Below, piece by piece: positions 15,479-26,788 of a stretch of DNA of 64,000 nucleotides. Position numbers and translations under genes: made by a program. The DNA comes from Paenibacillus alba (GTDB lineage: Bacteria; Bacillota; Bacilli; Paenibacillales; NBRC-103111), in the NCBI RefSeq assembly GCF_013204855.1, contig NZ_JABMKZ010000003.1, positions 310,001 to 374,000 on the forward strand, given 5' to 3'. Below the pieces are notes generated by a model that was not told the origin of the DNA, did not search any database, and saw only the letters and a program-made list of their open reading frames with translations. Numbering within the stretch: the stretch's first letter is position 1; each line of letters starts with the position of its first letter.

Positions 15479-17362
15479 TTAGGAGATGGCTTTTTGAGCA
15501 AATTGACTATTGTAGAGATCTGCATAGAAGCCTTGTTGCTCCAAAAGCTCCACATGTGTGCCTTGTTCAATGACGGTTCCCTGATTCATGACGAGAATAA
15601 GGTCTGCATCGCGAATCGTCGAGAGACGATGGGCAATGACAAAGCTGGTACGATTCGCCATCAGGTTATTCATGGCTCGCTGGATCGATACTTCCGTTCT
15701 CGTATCAACGCTGCTCGTCGCCTCGTCGAGGATCAGAATCGTTGGATCCGCTAGGATCGCGCGGGCAATGGTAAGAAGCTGCTTTTGACCATGGGAGAGG
15801 TTGGATGCTTCTTCATTCAGAACCGTGTCGTACCCTTCCGGCAATGTTCGAATAAAATGATCTGCATAAGCAGCTCGAGCTGCGTTCACGATGTCATCTT
15901 CCGTCGCGCCGTCACGGCCATAAGCAATGTTGTTTCGAATGGTTCCGTTGAACAGCCATGTATCTTGCAGCACCATGCCGAAAAGTCCGCGCAGTTCGCT
16001 GCGTGACAGCTCGCGTGAATTCACGCCGTCGATAGAAATGATTCCGCTATTCAACTCATAGAAACGCATAAGCAGATTGACGATTGTGGTTTTGCCGGCG
16101 CCTGTAGGTCCAACGATGGCGACGGTTTGACCGGGTTCCACGGTGATATTCATATCTTCAATGAGTGGTGTATCCGCTTTGTAAGAGAAGGCAACATGCT
16201 CAAACTTGACAAGCCCGCGGACATTGGAAATCGATTTGACATTGGCGTTCTCCAAGACTTCTTCAGGTTCATCCAACAGCTCGAAAATACGTTCCGCCGC
16301 GGCGATGGTGGATTGAATGACATTGGCGATATTGGCAACTTGCGTAATCGGCATTCCGAATTGTCCGGAATATTGAATGAAAGCAAGGATGTCACCGATT
16401 TTAATAGCACCATGGGTAACCATGATCCCGCCGATTACACTAACAAGTACGTAGCCGATATTCCCGATAAAGGACATTAAGGGGAAAATCATTCCGGAGA
16501 TGAACTGCGCTCTCCAGCCTGAATTGTACAATCGGTCATTAATTTCATTAAACTGCTCAACCGATTTATTCTCACGGCCAAAGGCTTTGACGATCGTATG
16601 ACCCGTGTACATTTCTTCTACATGACCGTTTAGTTCGCCAAGTGTTTTTTGCTGTCCTTTGAAGTACTTTTGTGAACGGGAGGCAATTATTTTGGTTGCC
16701 CAAATGCTTAATGGCAAAGTAATAATGGTAGCTAAAGTCAGCAGGGGGCTGATCGTTAACATCATCACGATGATGCCTAGCAAAGTGACGATCGATGTAA
16801 TTAATTGGGTTAAGCTCTGCTGCATTGTAGAACTAAGTGTATCTACATCATTGGTTGCACGGCTCATCGTGTCCCCATGACTGCGGGCATCGAAGAAGGA
16901 TAAAGGAACCCGAGTCAACTTCTCGCTAATCGCCTTGCGTAAATTAAATACAATCTTCTGTGTAACGCCAACCATAATCCATTGCTGGATATAGGTTAGA
17001 GCAGCGCTAAGGACATAGAACGCTGCCAATATCAGAACGATTTGGAGAATCGCATCGAAGTCGATTTTCGCACCGGCGACCCCTTTTAATTTGGCTACAG
17101 AGCCCTCATATAATAGAGTAGTCGCATTACCCATCAGCTTCGGACTGATAATGCTGAACATCGTGCTAAGAACAGCTGCGATAAGAACAAAGGATATCGG
17201 CAATCGGAAGGGCTTCATGAAGCCCGCGAGCCTGCGAAGCGTTCCTTTGAAATCCTTGGCTTTTTGAACGGGTCTGCCCATGGCCCCCATCCCGCCGCGG
17301 CCAAAGTTTCCTGGGTTGACAGGCGGAGGGGACGGACGCTCATCTTTGCGTTGCTCACTCAT
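15479..17362 (-). CDS. ABC exporter half-transporter (consensus ATPase subunit, YfiC/YheH type)
   Basis: This 627-residue half transporter has six membrane helices (about residues 50-340) and a nucleotide-binding domain. A Gly/Pro-rich N-terminus precedes the first helix. Walker A is GPTGAGKT (about 417), the signature is LSHGQ rather than LSGGQ (about 521), Walker B is ILILDEATSS with its catalytic Glu, and the switch is AHRLST. It overlaps the upstream 574-residue half by ATGA, so the two almost surely form a heterodimer. The degenerate signature here completes the impaired ATP site of the partner. The substrate (drug, lipid or peptide) cannot be told. Confidence 0.9.
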   Translation of the reverse strand: MSEQRKDERPSPPPVNPGNFGRGGMGAMGRPVQKAKDFKGTLRRLAGFMKPFRLPISFVLIAAVLSTMFSIISPKLMGNATTLLYEGSVAKLKGVAGAKIDFDAILQIVLILAAFYVLSAALTYIQQWIMVGVTQKIVFNLRKAISEKLTRVPLSFFDARSHGDTMSRATNDVDTLSSTMQQSLTQLITSIVTLLGIIVMMLTISPLLTLATIITLPLSIWATKIIASRSQKYFKGQQKTLGELNGHVEEMYTGHTIVKAFGRENKSVEQFNEINDRLYNSGWRAQFISGMIFPLMSFIGNIGYVLVSVIGGIMVTHGAIKIGDILAFIQYSGQFGMPITQVANIANVIQSTIAAAERIFELLDEPEEVLENANVKSISNVRGLVKFEHVAFSYKADTPLIEDMNITVEPGQTVAIVGPTGAGKTTIVNLLMRFYELNSGIISIDGVNSRELSRSELRGLFGMVLQDTWLFNGTIRNNIAYGRDGATEDDIVNAARAAYADHFIRTLPEGYDTVLNEEASNLSHGQKQLLTIARAILADPTILILDEATSSVDTRTEVSIQRAMNNLMANRTSFVIAHRLSTIRDADLILVMNQGTVIEQGTHVELLEQQGFYADLYNSQFAQKAIS

Positions 17363-19083
17363 GCGATTTCCTCCTCTGACAGCTGCGAAGCCACAATTTC
17401 TTGGTAGACAGCACAGGTATTCATCAGCTCAGCATGCGTTCCGATACCGGAGATACGGCCATCTTCCAACACGATGATACGATTCGCATCCATGATGGTG
17501 CTGACGCGTTGAGCGACGATAATTTTGGTCGCATAGTCGGTCTCGTCTTTGAGTGCTGCGCGGAGCTTGGCATCCGTCTTGAAATCCAGAGCAGAGAAGC
17601 TATCGTCGAACACAAAGATGTTAGGTTTGCGAGCCAGTGCTCGAGCAATGGCAAGACGCTGCTTCTGGCCTCCTGATAAATTCGTTCCGCCTTGGGCGAG
17701 AACAGACTCAAAGCCATCTTTCAATTCAGCGATAAAATCAGCAGCTTGCGCCGTAGCCGCCGCATGTCGAATCTCTTCGTCTGTTGCAGTTTCACGTCCA
17801 AAACGAATGTTTTCGGCGATCGTCCCGGAGAAGAGCGCAGCTTTTTGTGGAACATAACCGATTTGTTCTCTTAGGCTTTCTATTTTCAGCTTGTGCATAG
17901 ATTGACCTTCAATGGTAATGTCCCCTGAATCGACATCATAGAAACGTAACAGTAAATTGATGAGTGTTGTTTTCCCAGAACCTGTGCCGCCAATAATAGC
18001 AGTAACTTCACCTGCTTCTGCCCGGAAGGAAATGTTGAGAAGCGCAGGCTGCTCGGCACCTGGATAACTAAACGTGACATTTTGAAACTCAATGGCGGCT
18101 TGGTTGGAATCCAGATTTTCTGCTGTTTGGCTGTCATGGATCGTAGACTCAAGGGCCAAAACTTCATTAATTCGCACGGCCGATGCCGATGCCCGGGGAA
18201 TCATCATGAAGATCATCGTCATCATAAACATGGAAAACATAATTTGCATCGCATACTGGATGAAAGCCATCAGATCACCAATCTGCATCTGATTGTTATC
18301 AATCCGTATGCCGCCATACCATAGAATGACGACAACACCTAAATTGAATACCAGCATCATCACGGGCATCATGGTAGCCATTAAGGTATTAACTTTTACA
18401 GCGGTTTGGGTGTAGTCAAGGTTTGCCTTTTCGAATTTCTGTTTCTCATGGTCGGACCGATTGAAGGCACGGATTACGCGGATGCCGGTTAAATTTTCTC
18501 GCAGCACAAGGTTGATGCCATCAATTTTGAGCTGTAATAATTTGAAGAGAGGGAGACCTTTGCGCATAATCCAAATGATCGCAAGAACGAGAATCGGGAT
18601 GACGGAGATTAAAACAATGGCCAGATGAGCGTCTTTGTAAGTCGCCATGATGACTCCGCCGATCAGCATCGTGGGCGCTCCGATGAACATTCGCATCATG
18701 ACAATGACCTGCTGGACTTGGGCGATATCGTTGGTGGTTCTTGTAATGAGCGAGGAGGTTCCGAGCTTATCGAATTCATTCAGCGAGAAGCTCTCGACAT
18801 GGCTGAAAAGCGTACGGCGCAGATCCCTGCCGAATCCTGTTGCCGTTTTGGCAAGCAAGTAGCTTGCGATGATAACGCAAACCATTCCGCCCATCGCGAC
18901 TAGCAGCATGTAAGCTCCGTATCGAAGAATATACGAAACATCTCCTTTGACAACCCCCACATCAACAATGTCTGAAAGCAGTGTTGGCAAATACAACTGT
19001 GCCAGTGATTGCAGCAGCATTAAAGCAATGACGGCAGCCACTAAAAATTTGTAAGGCTTCAAAAGTCGAAACAATTTGAACAT
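17359..19083 (-). CDS. ABC exporter half-transporter (degenerate ATPase subunit, YfiB/YheI type)
   Basis: This 574-residue half transporter has six membrane helices (to about residue 300) and an ATPase domain. Walker A is GGTGSGKT (about 364) and the signature is LSGGQKQR. After Walker B the catalytic Glu is replaced by Asp (IFVFDDSFSALD), and the switch His by Gln (VAQRVST). This is the usual pattern of heterodimeric exporters such as TM287/288 and BmrCD, where one ATP site binds but hardly hydrolyses. It is the first gene of the two-gene operon, with a sigma-A promoter upstream and an ATGA overlap to its partner. Confidence 0.9.
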   Translation of the reverse strand: MFKLFRLLKPYKFLVAAVIALMLLQSLAQLYLPTLLSDIVDVGVVKGDVSYILRYGAYMLLVAMGGMVCVIIASYLLAKTATGFGRDLRRTLFSHVESFSLNEFDKLGTSSLITRTTNDIAQVQQVIVMMRMFIGAPTMLIGGVIMATYKDAHLAIVLISVIPILVLAIIWIMRKGLPLFKLLQLKIDGINLVLRENLTGIRVIRAFNRSDHEKQKFEKANLDYTQTAVKVNTLMATMMPVMMLVFNLGVVVILWYGGIRIDNNQMQIGDLMAFIQYAMQIMFSMFMMTMIFMMIPRASASAVRINEVLALESTIHDSQTAENLDSNQAAIEFQNVTFSYPGAEQPALLNISFRAEAGEVTAIIGGTGSGKTTLINLLLRFYDVDSGDITIEGQSMHKLKIESLREQIGYVPQKAALFSGTIAENIRFGRETATDEEIRHAAATAQAADFIAELKDGFESVLAQGGTNLSGGQKQRLAIARALARKPNIFVFDDSFSALDFKTDAKLRAALKDETDYATKIIVAQRVSTIMDANRIIVLEDGRISGIGTHAELMNTCAVYQEIVASQLSEEEIA

Positions 19084-19139
19084 AGTTTCCTCCTTAGTGA
19101 GTTCGCAAGCATGTCTGTTTGTTTCAAAATAATATGTAA

Positions 19140-19169
19140 ATTATAACACATGCCGGAACGCTTGCTCAA
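19140..19169 (-). promoter_or_regulatory. Candidate sigma-A promoter of the ABC exporter operon
   Basis: On the minus strand, TTGAGC (19169-19164) and TATAAT (19145-19140) are separated by 18 bases, about 60 bases before the ATG. Confidence 0.65.
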
Positions 19170-19189
19170 AGAGAAATGCGGATAAGATA

Positions 19190-19218
19190 TTGACTTATCG
19201 TGTCGAAAATGGCATAAT
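19190..19218 (+). promoter_or_regulatory. Sigma-A promoter of the pyr operon
   Basis: TTGACT at 19190-19195 and CATAAT at 19213-19218 with a 17-base spacer stand just before the PyrR-responsive leader. Confidence 0.85.
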
Positions 19219-19224
19219 GCTTTT

Positions 19225-20033
<809 letters not shown>

Positions 20034-20035
20034 GA

Positions 20036-20944
20036 GTGAGCATAGTGAGTACACAAGCAGCAAGACATTTTCTGGGATTAAAAGGTGTGAGTGCAGGGGA
20101 AATAACGAGCATTCTGGACCGCGCGGTATATTGGGAACAATCGCCAACGAAGGTGTCGAACCAGTTCCAAGGCAAATTCGTTTCCAACCTGTTTTTCGAA
20201 AATAGCACCAGAACCCGCTTCTCCTTCGAGTTGGCGCAGAAACGCCTAGGAGCTGACGTGCTTAACTTCTCTGCTGCTGAATCAAGCGTGCAAAAAGGGG
20301 AGTCCATCTACGATACGGTTCGCACGCTTGAATCTATGGGAATTGACGCTGGAGTTATCCGCTTGAAGCCAAATGGTGTTCTGCAGGAGTTAGCCGAGAA
20401 AATCAAAATTCCGCTAATCAATGCCGGCGACGGCAATAACGAGCATCCGACGCAAGCGCTCCTGGATTTCTATACAATGCGCAAACAGTTCGGCACCATC
20501 AAAGGGCTGACGGTTTCCATCATCGGTGATATCCTGCACAGCCGTGTAGCTCGCTCCAACCTATGGGGACTTATCGCCTTGGGAGCGAAAGTACAGTTCT
20601 GCGCGCCTCCAAGTATGCAAGCTCCTGAACTGGCTGAGTTCGCACCGTATATCTCTTTCGAGGAAGCTTTGAAAGCTGATGTCGTCATGATGCTGCGTGT
20701 GCAGCTCGAGCGCCACGACAAAGGAATTATTCGCTCGGCTGAAGAGTACCGCGAGCAGTATGGCCTGACCGTAGAACGCGCAAGCCGCATGGCGCCGCAT
20801 GCCATCATCATGCATCCCGCTCCGGTGAATCGCAATGTGGAACTTGATGATGAACTGGTCGAACATGAAAAATCGAAAATTTTCACACAAATTGCTCATG
20901 GTGTTCCGATTCGTATGGCGGTCATTGAACGAGCTTTATCATAA
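20036..20944 (+). CDS. pyrB: Aspartate carbamoyltransferase catalytic subunit
   Basis: This 302-residue enzyme condenses carbamoyl phosphate with aspartate, the first committed pyrimidine step. The carbamoyl phosphate site FENSTRTRFSFE and the motifs NEHPTQALLDFYTM and MHPAPVNRNVEL are intact. No regulatory pyrI gene is present, as in other bacilli. The start is GTG at 20036 (Shine-Dalgarno GGGGG at 20023-20027) or GTG at 20045 (AGGAG at 20032-20036); both have good spacing, so the N-terminus may be 3 residues shorter. It follows pyrR by two bases. Confidence 0.96.
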   Translation: MSIVSTQAARHFLGLKGVSAGEITSILDRAVYWEQSPTKVSNQFQGKFVSNLFFENSTRTRFSFELAQKRLGADVLNFSAAESSVQKGESIYDTVRTLESMGIDAGVIRLKPNGVLQELAEKIKIPLINAGDGNNEHPTQALLDFYTMRKQFGTIKGLTVSIIGDILHSRVARSNLWGLIALGAKVQFCAPPSMQAPELAEFAPYISFEEALKADVVMMLRVQLERHDKGIIRSAEEYREQYGLTVERASRMAPHAIIMHPAPVNRNVELDDELVEHEKSKIFTQIAHGVPIRMAVIERALS

Positions 20945-20964
20945 AACAGGGGGACTACATCACA

Positions 20965-22248
20965 ATGGGAATTTGGATCTTAAACGGACTTACCGTTGAC
21001 GTCAATAATGTACAAGCAAAGAAACACATTTTGATCGAAAATGATAAAATCGCACAAGTGGTGGATGCGGCAAGCGGCTCAACGCCTCAGACGGAGGGAC
21101 ATGAAGTTATTGATGCAGCAGGCAAACTTGTAACACCTGGTTTCATTGATATGCATGTTCATTTGAGAGAGCCTGGCTTTGAACATAAAGAAAATATTGC
21201 GACGGGCACGCGTTCCGCGGCTCGCGGCGGTTTCACAACGATCGCCTGCATGCCTAATACAAGACCAGTGATCGATACGGTTGATACCGTGAACTACATA
21301 TTGGATAAAGCCGCAACAGAAGGCGTCATCCGCGTAATTCCTTACGGCACGATTACGAAGAACCAGCTTGGTCGCGAACTGACGGATTTCGCAGCGCTCA
21401 AAGAAGCGGGCGTTATCGGCTACACCGATGACGGTGTTGGCGTGCAAAGCGCGCAGATGATGAAGGATGCGATGGCTTTGGCCGCATCCATGGACATGCC
21501 GATCATCGCACACTGCGAGGATGACACGCTTGTCGTTGGAGCGCCGGTGAGTGAGGGCTCGTTCGCGAAGAAGCACGGCCTGAAAGGGATTCCGAACGAA
21601 TCTGAGGCGATTCATGTAGGGCGCGACATTCTGCTTTCCGAAGCGACAGGCGTTCATTACCACGTGTGCCATGTCAGCACGGAGCAATCGGTTCGCTTGA
21701 TCAGGCATGCGAAGCAGTTCGGTATCAAAGTGACCGCAGAGGTCTGTCCGCATCACCTCGTGCTGTCCGATGAAGATATTCCAGGGCTCGATGCCAATTG
21801 GAAAATGAATCCTCCGCTGCGCACGCCGCGCGATGTGCAAGCTGTCATTGAAGGTCTGGAAGACGGCACGATTGATATCATCGTAACGGACCACGCACCG
21901 CATAGCGAAGAAGAAAAGGCCAAAGGCATGATGCTGGCGCCATTCGGAATCCTAGGATTCGAAACAGCGTTCTCGCTGCTGTATACGAAATTCGTTCTAA
22001 CTGGACAATGGACGCTTGGCTTCCTTGTGGATCGGATGACGCAAAAGCCGGCAGACGTATTCGGACTTCCTTACGGAACGTTGGAAGTAGGCCGAGTAGC
22101 GGATATCACAATCGTAGACTTGGAGACGGAGCGTGAAGTTCTGAAAGATGAGATCGTGTCGCGCAGCAAAAACACACCGTTCATCGGTTGGAAGCTGCAA
22201 GGCTGGCCGGTTGTGACCATCGCATCTGGTAAAGTGGTTTATTCGTAA
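20965..22248 (+). CDS. pyrC: Dihydroorotase
   Basis: This 427-residue binuclear zinc amidohydrolase closes N-carbamoyl-aspartate to dihydroorotate. The metal motif DMHVHLREPGFEHKE, the TACMPNTRP segment (read GGFTTIACMPNTRPVID) and the late Asp in IIVTDHAPHS are present, as in type I dihydroorotase of Gram-positive bacteria. Length matches Bacillus PyrC. The ATG is 10 bases after AGGGGGA. A 156-base gap with a possible Arg-box palindrome separates it from carA, unlike the tight spacing elsewhere in the operon. Confidence 0.96.
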   Translation: MGIWILNGLTVDVNNVQAKKHILIENDKIAQVVDAASGSTPQTEGHEVIDAAGKLVTPGFIDMHVHLREPGFEHKENIATGTRSAARGGFTTIACMPNTRPVIDTVDTVNYILDKAATEGVIRVIPYGTITKNQLGRELTDFAALKEAGVIGYTDDGVGVQSAQMMKDAMALAASMDMPIIAHCEDDTLVVGAPVSEGSFAKKHGLKGIPNESEAIHVGRDILLSEATGVHYHVCHVSTEQSVRLIRHAKQFGIKVTAEVCPHHLVLSDEDIPGLDANWKMNPPLRTPRDVQAVIEGLEDGTIDIIVTDHAPHSEEEKAKGMMLAPFGILGFETAFSLLYTKFVLTGQWTLGFLVDRMTQKPADVFGLPYGTLEVGRVADITIVDLETEREVLKDEIVSRSKNTPFIGWKLQGWPVVTIASGKVVYS

Positions 22249-22285
22249 AATCCGCATAATGCGCTGTACGAGACCTCTGAAATCG

Positions 22286-22299
22286 TGTATATTTATACA
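22286..22299. promoter_or_regulatory. Possible ArgR/AhrC-type box before carA
   Basis: TGTATATTTATACA is a perfect 14-bp palindrome that resembles an ARG box half-pair (TGAATATTTATTCA style). A TTTTTTATGCAAG segment follows about 10 bases later. It is in the only long gap inside the operon. The assignment is tentative because the sequence is also simply AT-rich. Confidence 0.35.
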
Positions 22300-22404
22300 G
22301 AATGATCATTTTTTATGCAAGTCTATGCATTTCTTAGGAAGTTGTAGGCATGACATCTGCGGTTCGTGAGAATCGTTTGACAATAGCGAAGGAGTTGAAA
22401 GAAC

Positions 22405-23577
22405 ATGCAGGCAAGATTGTTGCTGGAAGACGGCACTCTTTTTACAGGAAAATCGTTCGGTAGTGAAGGTGAATCCGTCGGCGAAGTTGTATTCAATACA
22501 GGGATTACAGGTTATCAGGAGGTGCTTTCCGATCCTTCCTACTGCGGTCAAATCGTGACGATGACGTATCCATTGGTGGGGAACTACGGTGTGATTCGGG
22601 ATGACTTTGAATCCGTACGTCCTTTCATTCATGGTTTCGTCGTGCGTGAGCATGAAGAGATTCCAAGCAACTGGAGAGCGCAATATACACTTGGCAGCTT
22701 GCTCAAAGAATACGGCATCGTTGGCATCAGCGGCATCGACACTCGTATGTTGACTCGCAAAATCCGTCACTATGGCGTTATGAAGAGCTTATTGACAACA
22801 TCCAATAAATCGGTTACGGAATTAACGGAAATTCTTCGCGGAACTTCCCTCATGACGGATCAAGTTGCTCGTGTATCCACCAAAAGCGTATACGGCGCGC
22901 CAGGCCACAAAGAGCGTATCGTGCTCGTTGATTACGGTGCAAAAAGCGGGATCATCCGCGATCTGAGCAAACGCGACTGCGACGTCGTCGTTGTCCCTCA
23001 AGATGCGACGGCTGAGCAAATTCGCCGCCTTGCGCCGGACGGCGTACTGCTGTCCAACGGCCCTGGGGATCCGAAGGATGTTCCACACGCGGTTGAAATG
23101 ATCAAAGGCTTGCTCGGCGATATTCCCTTGTTCGGAATCTGCCTTGGCCACCAATTGTTCGCACTCGCTTGCGGCGCGGATACAGATAAATTGAAATTCG
23201 GCCACCGCGGCGGCAACCATCCCGTGAAAGATTTGGCTTCCGGTCGCTGCTACATCACATCGCAAAACCATGGCTATACCGTCAAGGAAGATTCCGTGAA
23301 CGGAACAGACCTTGAAGTAACGCACATTAACAATAATGACCGCACCATTGAAGGTTTGAAACACAAGAAATACCCTGCATTCTCGGTACAATATCACCCA
23401 GAAGCAGCACCGGGGCCATTCGACTCCAGCTACTTGTTTGATGATTTCATCTCGCTGATCCGTCAGCATAAGCTTGATAACCCACAGCAGCCGCGCCAAG
23501 CGCAAATGCTTGCTCAGTGGAAAGCTTCCACGGCATCGACATCTGTGAAGGAGGAACTGCAATATGCCAAAAAATAA
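22405..23577 (+). CDS. carA: Carbamoyl-phosphate synthase small (glutaminase) subunit
   Basis: This 390-residue subunit hydrolyses glutamine and passes ammonia to CarB. The class I amidotransferase triad is visible: Cys in [15 protein letters not shown], and His-Glu in [11 protein letters not shown]. The N-terminal domain starts [20 protein letters not shown] stands 10 bases before the ATG. It corresponds to pyrAA of Bacillus. The last 14 bases overlap the carB start. A gap of 156 bases before it could hold separate regulation. Confidence 0.96.
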   Translation: MQARLLLEDGTLFTGKSFGSEGESVGEVVFNTGITGYQEVLSDPSYCGQIVTMTYPLVGNYGVIRDDFESVRPFIHGFVVREHEEIPSNWRAQYTLGSLLKEYGIVGISGIDTRMLTRKIRHYGVMKSLLTTSNKSVTELTEILRGTSLMTDQVARVSTKSVYGAPGHKERIVLVDYGAKSGIIRDLSKRDCDVVVVPQDATAEQIRRLAPDGVLLSNGPGDPKDVPHAVEMIKGLLGDIPLFGICLGHQLFALACGADTDKLKFGHRGGNHPVKDLASGRCYITSQNHGYTVKEDSVNGTDLEVTHINNNDRTIEGLKHKKYPAFSVQYHPEAAPGPFDSSYLFDDFISLIRQHKLDNPQQPRQAQMLAQWKASTASTSVKEELQYAKK

Positions 23578-26500
23578 TACACTCAAAAAGATCCTCGTTA
23601 TCGGTTCCGGTCCAATCGTTATCGGTCAGGCAGCGGAATTTGACTATGCGGGCACGCAAGCTTGTCAAGCACTTAAAGAAGAAGGCATGGAAGTTATCCT
23701 GATCAACAGCAACCCGGCTACGATCATGACGGATACGAACATGGCGGATAAAGTATATATCGAGCCGATTACACTCGAATTTGTGACACAAATCATTCGT
23801 CAAGAACGTCCTGACGGTTTGCTTCCAACACTTGGAGGCCAAACTGGTCTGAACATGGCTGTTGAACTGGCTCGCGCCGGTGTACTGGAAAGCGAGAACG
23901 TGAAGCTTCTCGGAACGCAGCTTACGGCGATTGAGAAAGCGGAGGATCGCGATCTTTTCAGAGACTTGATGAGAGAATTAGAGCAGCCGGTACCGGATAG
24001 CGTTATCGTCACGACAGTTGCTCAAGCGGTTGATTTTGCTAACGAAATCGGCTTCCCCATCATCATTCGTCCAGCGTACACCTTAGGCGGAACTGGCGGC
24101 GGTATCTGTAATACGATGGAAGAACTGACGGAAATCGTAGCTTCCGGAATTCGTTACAGCCCGATCGGTCAATGTCTGGTTGAGCGCAGTATTGCCGGTA
24201 TGAAAGAAGTCGAGTACGAGGTTATGCGGGATGCGAACGACAACTGTATCGTTGTGTGTAACATGGAGAACTTTGATCCAGTTGGTGTACATACCGGAGA
24301 CAGTATCGTAGTAGCGCCAAGCCAAACGTTGTCGGATCGTGAATATCAAATGCTGCGTTCGGCATCACTGAAAATCATTCGCGCTTTGAATATCGAAGGC
24401 GGATGTAACGTACAGTACGCCCTTGATCCGCACAGCTTCCAATACTATGTCATCGAGGTTAACCCGCGTGTTAGCCGCTCTTCAGCGCTTGCATCCAAAG
24501 CTACTGGCTATCCGATTGCCAAAATGGCAGCGAAAATTGCGATTGGCTACACGCTCGATGAGCTGGTCAATCCGGTTACAGGCCAAACCTATGCTTGCTT
24601 CGAGCCGGCACTGGATTACATCGTTTCCAAAATCCCGCGTTGGCCGTTTGATAAATTCACAGCTGCCAACCGCAAATTAGGTACACAAATGAAGGCGACT
24701 GGCGAAGTTATGGCGATCGGCCGTACGTTCGAAGAGTCCATTCACAAAGCAGTACGTTCCCTAGAGATCGGTGTACATCGCTTATTCCTTAAAGAAACGG
24801 ATTTGCTGGATACAGAAACATTGGAAACCCGCTTGCAAAAACCGGACGATGAGCGCCTGTTCTTATTGGCAGAAGCTTACCGCAGAGGCTACACGGTGGA
24901 GCAATTGCAGAATTTGACGAACATTGACTGGTGGTTCTTGAACAAGCTCGATGGTCTGATCAAATACGAGAAAGAAATCGCGGCAAGTGAATTGACGAAT
25001 GAGCTGCTTTTCGAAACGAAGCGCAAAGGTTTCACAGATCGTGCTATTGCCGAGATTCGTACCCTAGCTGGTTGCTCGACATTCACCAAAGAAGCGGAAG
25101 TCAGAACACACCGCTTGAAGCAAAACATCAAGCCTGTCTACAAAATGGTAGATACTTGTGCAGCGGAATTTGAAGCTTCTACGCCTTACTACTATTCTAC
25201 GTATGAGCAAGAAGATGAAGTAACCGAAACAACCAAAGAGAAAGTCGTTGTATTAGGCTCCGGTCCGATTCGTATCGGTCAAGGGATCGAGTTCGATTAC
25301 TCCACGGTTCACGCGGTTTGGGCTATCCAAGCAGCAGGTTATGAAGCAGTTATCATCAATAATAATCCAGAGACGGTGTCGACGGATTTCAATACATCAG
25401 ACCGCTTGTACTTCGAGCCGCTATTCTTCGAGGATGTGATGAACGTCATCGAGCGTGAGAATCCAATCGGAGTTATCGTGCAATTCGGAGGCCAAACTGC
25501 GATTAACTTGGCAGCACCGCTGCACAAAGCTGGCGTGCGCATCCTCGGATCTGACCTGGAAAGCATTGATACGGCGGAAGATCGCAAGAAGTTCGAAGCT
25601 TTGCTTAGCAAGCTTTCGATTGCTCAACCTCCAGGCGGTACCGTAACATCCGTTGACCAAGCCGTAGGAACAGCAGCGAAATTCGGTTATCCGGTTATCG
25701 TTCGTCCTTCTTATGTCTTAGGCGGACGTGCGATGGAAATCGTCTACTCCGATGAAGAATTGCTGAACTACATGGAATATGCCGTGAAAATCAACCCTGA
25801 GCATCCGGTTCTGATTGACCGTTACATGCTGGGCAAAGAAGTCGAAGTGGATGCGATTTGCGACAGAGAAACGGTTCTGATCCCTGGGATTATGGAACAC
25901 GTTGAACGTGCAGGGGTTCACTCCGGCGACTCGATAGCGGTGTATCCGCCGCAATCGCTCTCGGATGAGCTTAAGCAGCAAATCATCGAGATTACGACGA
26001 AAATCGGGCTTGAACTGAACGTGGTTGGTTTAGTCAACATCCAGTTCGTCATTCATAACGATCAAGTGTACGTGATCGAAGTTAACCCGCGTTCTTCCAG
26101 AACGGTGCCATTCTTAAGCAAAGTAACGAATATCCCGATGGCCAATGTCGCGACACGCGTCATTATGGGTCAAAAGCTTACGGATATGGGCTACCAAAGC
26201 GGCCTATGGCCTGAAGATAAATATGTCTCTGTCAAAGTGCCGGTGTTCTCCTTTGCGAAGCTGCGCCGTGTAGATACAACTCTCGGACCTGAGATGAAAT
26301 CAACAGGCGAGGTTATGGGGCGCGACATTAACTTTGCTAAAGCCCTCTACAAAGGCTTGATCGGGGCAGGCATGAAAATCCCAGCTGCCGGTTCCGTCGT
26401 AGTAACGGTAGCCGACAAAGACAAAGAAGAAGCGATTGAAATCTTGAGAGGCTTCTACCGCTTAGGTTATAAAATCATCGCAACAGGCGGTACCGCTACG

Positions 26501-26773
26501 GCGATTCAAGAAGCTGGCCTGCCGGTGACAACTGTCCACAAGCTGAGCGAAGGATCACCTAATATTCTGGATCTGATCCGCAGCGGGGATGCACAATTTG
26601 TTGTGAACACTTTGACAAAAGGGAAAGAGCCAGAGCGCGACGGCTTCCGCATACGTCGTGAAGCTGTTGAGAACGGTGTGGTTTGTATGACATCGCTGGA
26701 TACGGTCAGAGCGCTAGTCAATATGCTTGAAGCGATTAACTTCTCCTCACGTGCAATGCCCATTCATGCTTAA
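23564..26773 (+). CDS. carB: Carbamoyl-phosphate synthase large subunit
   Basis: This 1069-residue subunit makes carbamoyl phosphate from bicarbonate, ammonia and two ATP. It shows the internal duplication: [20 protein letters not shown] near the start and [18 protein letters not shown] near residue 565 begin the two ATP-grasp halves. Both halves have the [16 protein letters not shown] loops. The C-terminal MGS-like regulatory domain starts near residue 935 ([20 protein letters not shown]), the site for UMP and PRPP control. It equals pyrAB of Bacillus. GGAGG stands 9 bases before the ATG, inside carA. Confidence 0.97.
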   Translation: MPKNNTLKKILVIGSGPIVIGQAAEFDYAGTQACQALKEEGMEVILINSNPATIMTDTNMADKVYIEPITLEFVTQIIRQERPDGLLPTLGGQTGLNMAVELARAGVLESENVKLLGTQLTAIEKAEDRDLFRDLMRELEQPVPDSVIVTTVAQAVDFANEIGFPIIIRPAYTLGGTGGGICNTMEELTEIVASGIRYSPIGQCLVERSIAGMKEVEYEVMRDANDNCIVVCNMENFDPVGVHTGDSIVVAPSQTLSDREYQMLRSASLKIIRALNIEGGCNVQYALDPHSFQYYVIEVNPRVSRSSALASKATGYPIAKMAAKIAIGYTLDELVNPVTGQTYACFEPALDYIVSKIPRWPFDKFTAANRKLGTQMKATGEVMAIGRTFEESIHKAVRSLEIGVHRLFLKETDLLDTETLETRLQKPDDERLFLLAEAYRRGYTVEQLQNLTNIDWWFLNKLDGLIKYEKEIAASELTNELLFETKRKGFTDRAIAEIRTLAGCSTFTKEAEVRTHRLKQNIKPVYKMVDTCAAEFEASTPYYYSTYEQEDEVTETTKEKVVVLGSGPIRIGQGIEFDYSTVHAVWAIQAAGYEAVIINNNPETVSTDFNTSDRLYFEPLFFEDVMNVIERENPIGVIVQFGGQTAINLAAPLHKAGVRILGSDLESIDTAEDRKKFEALLSKLSIAQPPGGTVTSVDQAVGTAAKFGYPVIVRPSYVLGGRAMEIVYSDEELLNYMEYAVKINPEHPVLIDRYMLGKEVEVDAICDRETVLIPGIMEHVERAGVHSGDSIAVYPPQSLSDELKQQIIEITTKIGLELNVVGLVNIQFVIHNDQVYVIEVNPRSSRTVPFLSKVTNIPMANVATRVIMGQKLTDMGYQSGLWPEDKYVSVKVPVFSFAKLRRVDTTLGPEMKSTGEVMGRDINFAKALYKGLIGAGMKIPAAGSVVVTVADKDKEEAIEILRGFYRLGYKIIATGGTATAIQEAGLPVTTVHKLSEGSPNILDLIRSGDAQFVVNTLTKGKEPERDGFRIRREAVENGVVCMTSLDTVRALVNMLEAINFSSRAMPIHA

Positions 26774-26788
26774 GGGAGAGTGAAGATT

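Noticed and set aside
21079-21903. A 274-residue minus-strand protein opposite pyrC
   Set aside because: It is antisense to a clear dihydroorotase and is rich in His, Arg and Cys as expected for a shadow frame. The same holds for the 254-residue frame opposite carA (22822-23586).
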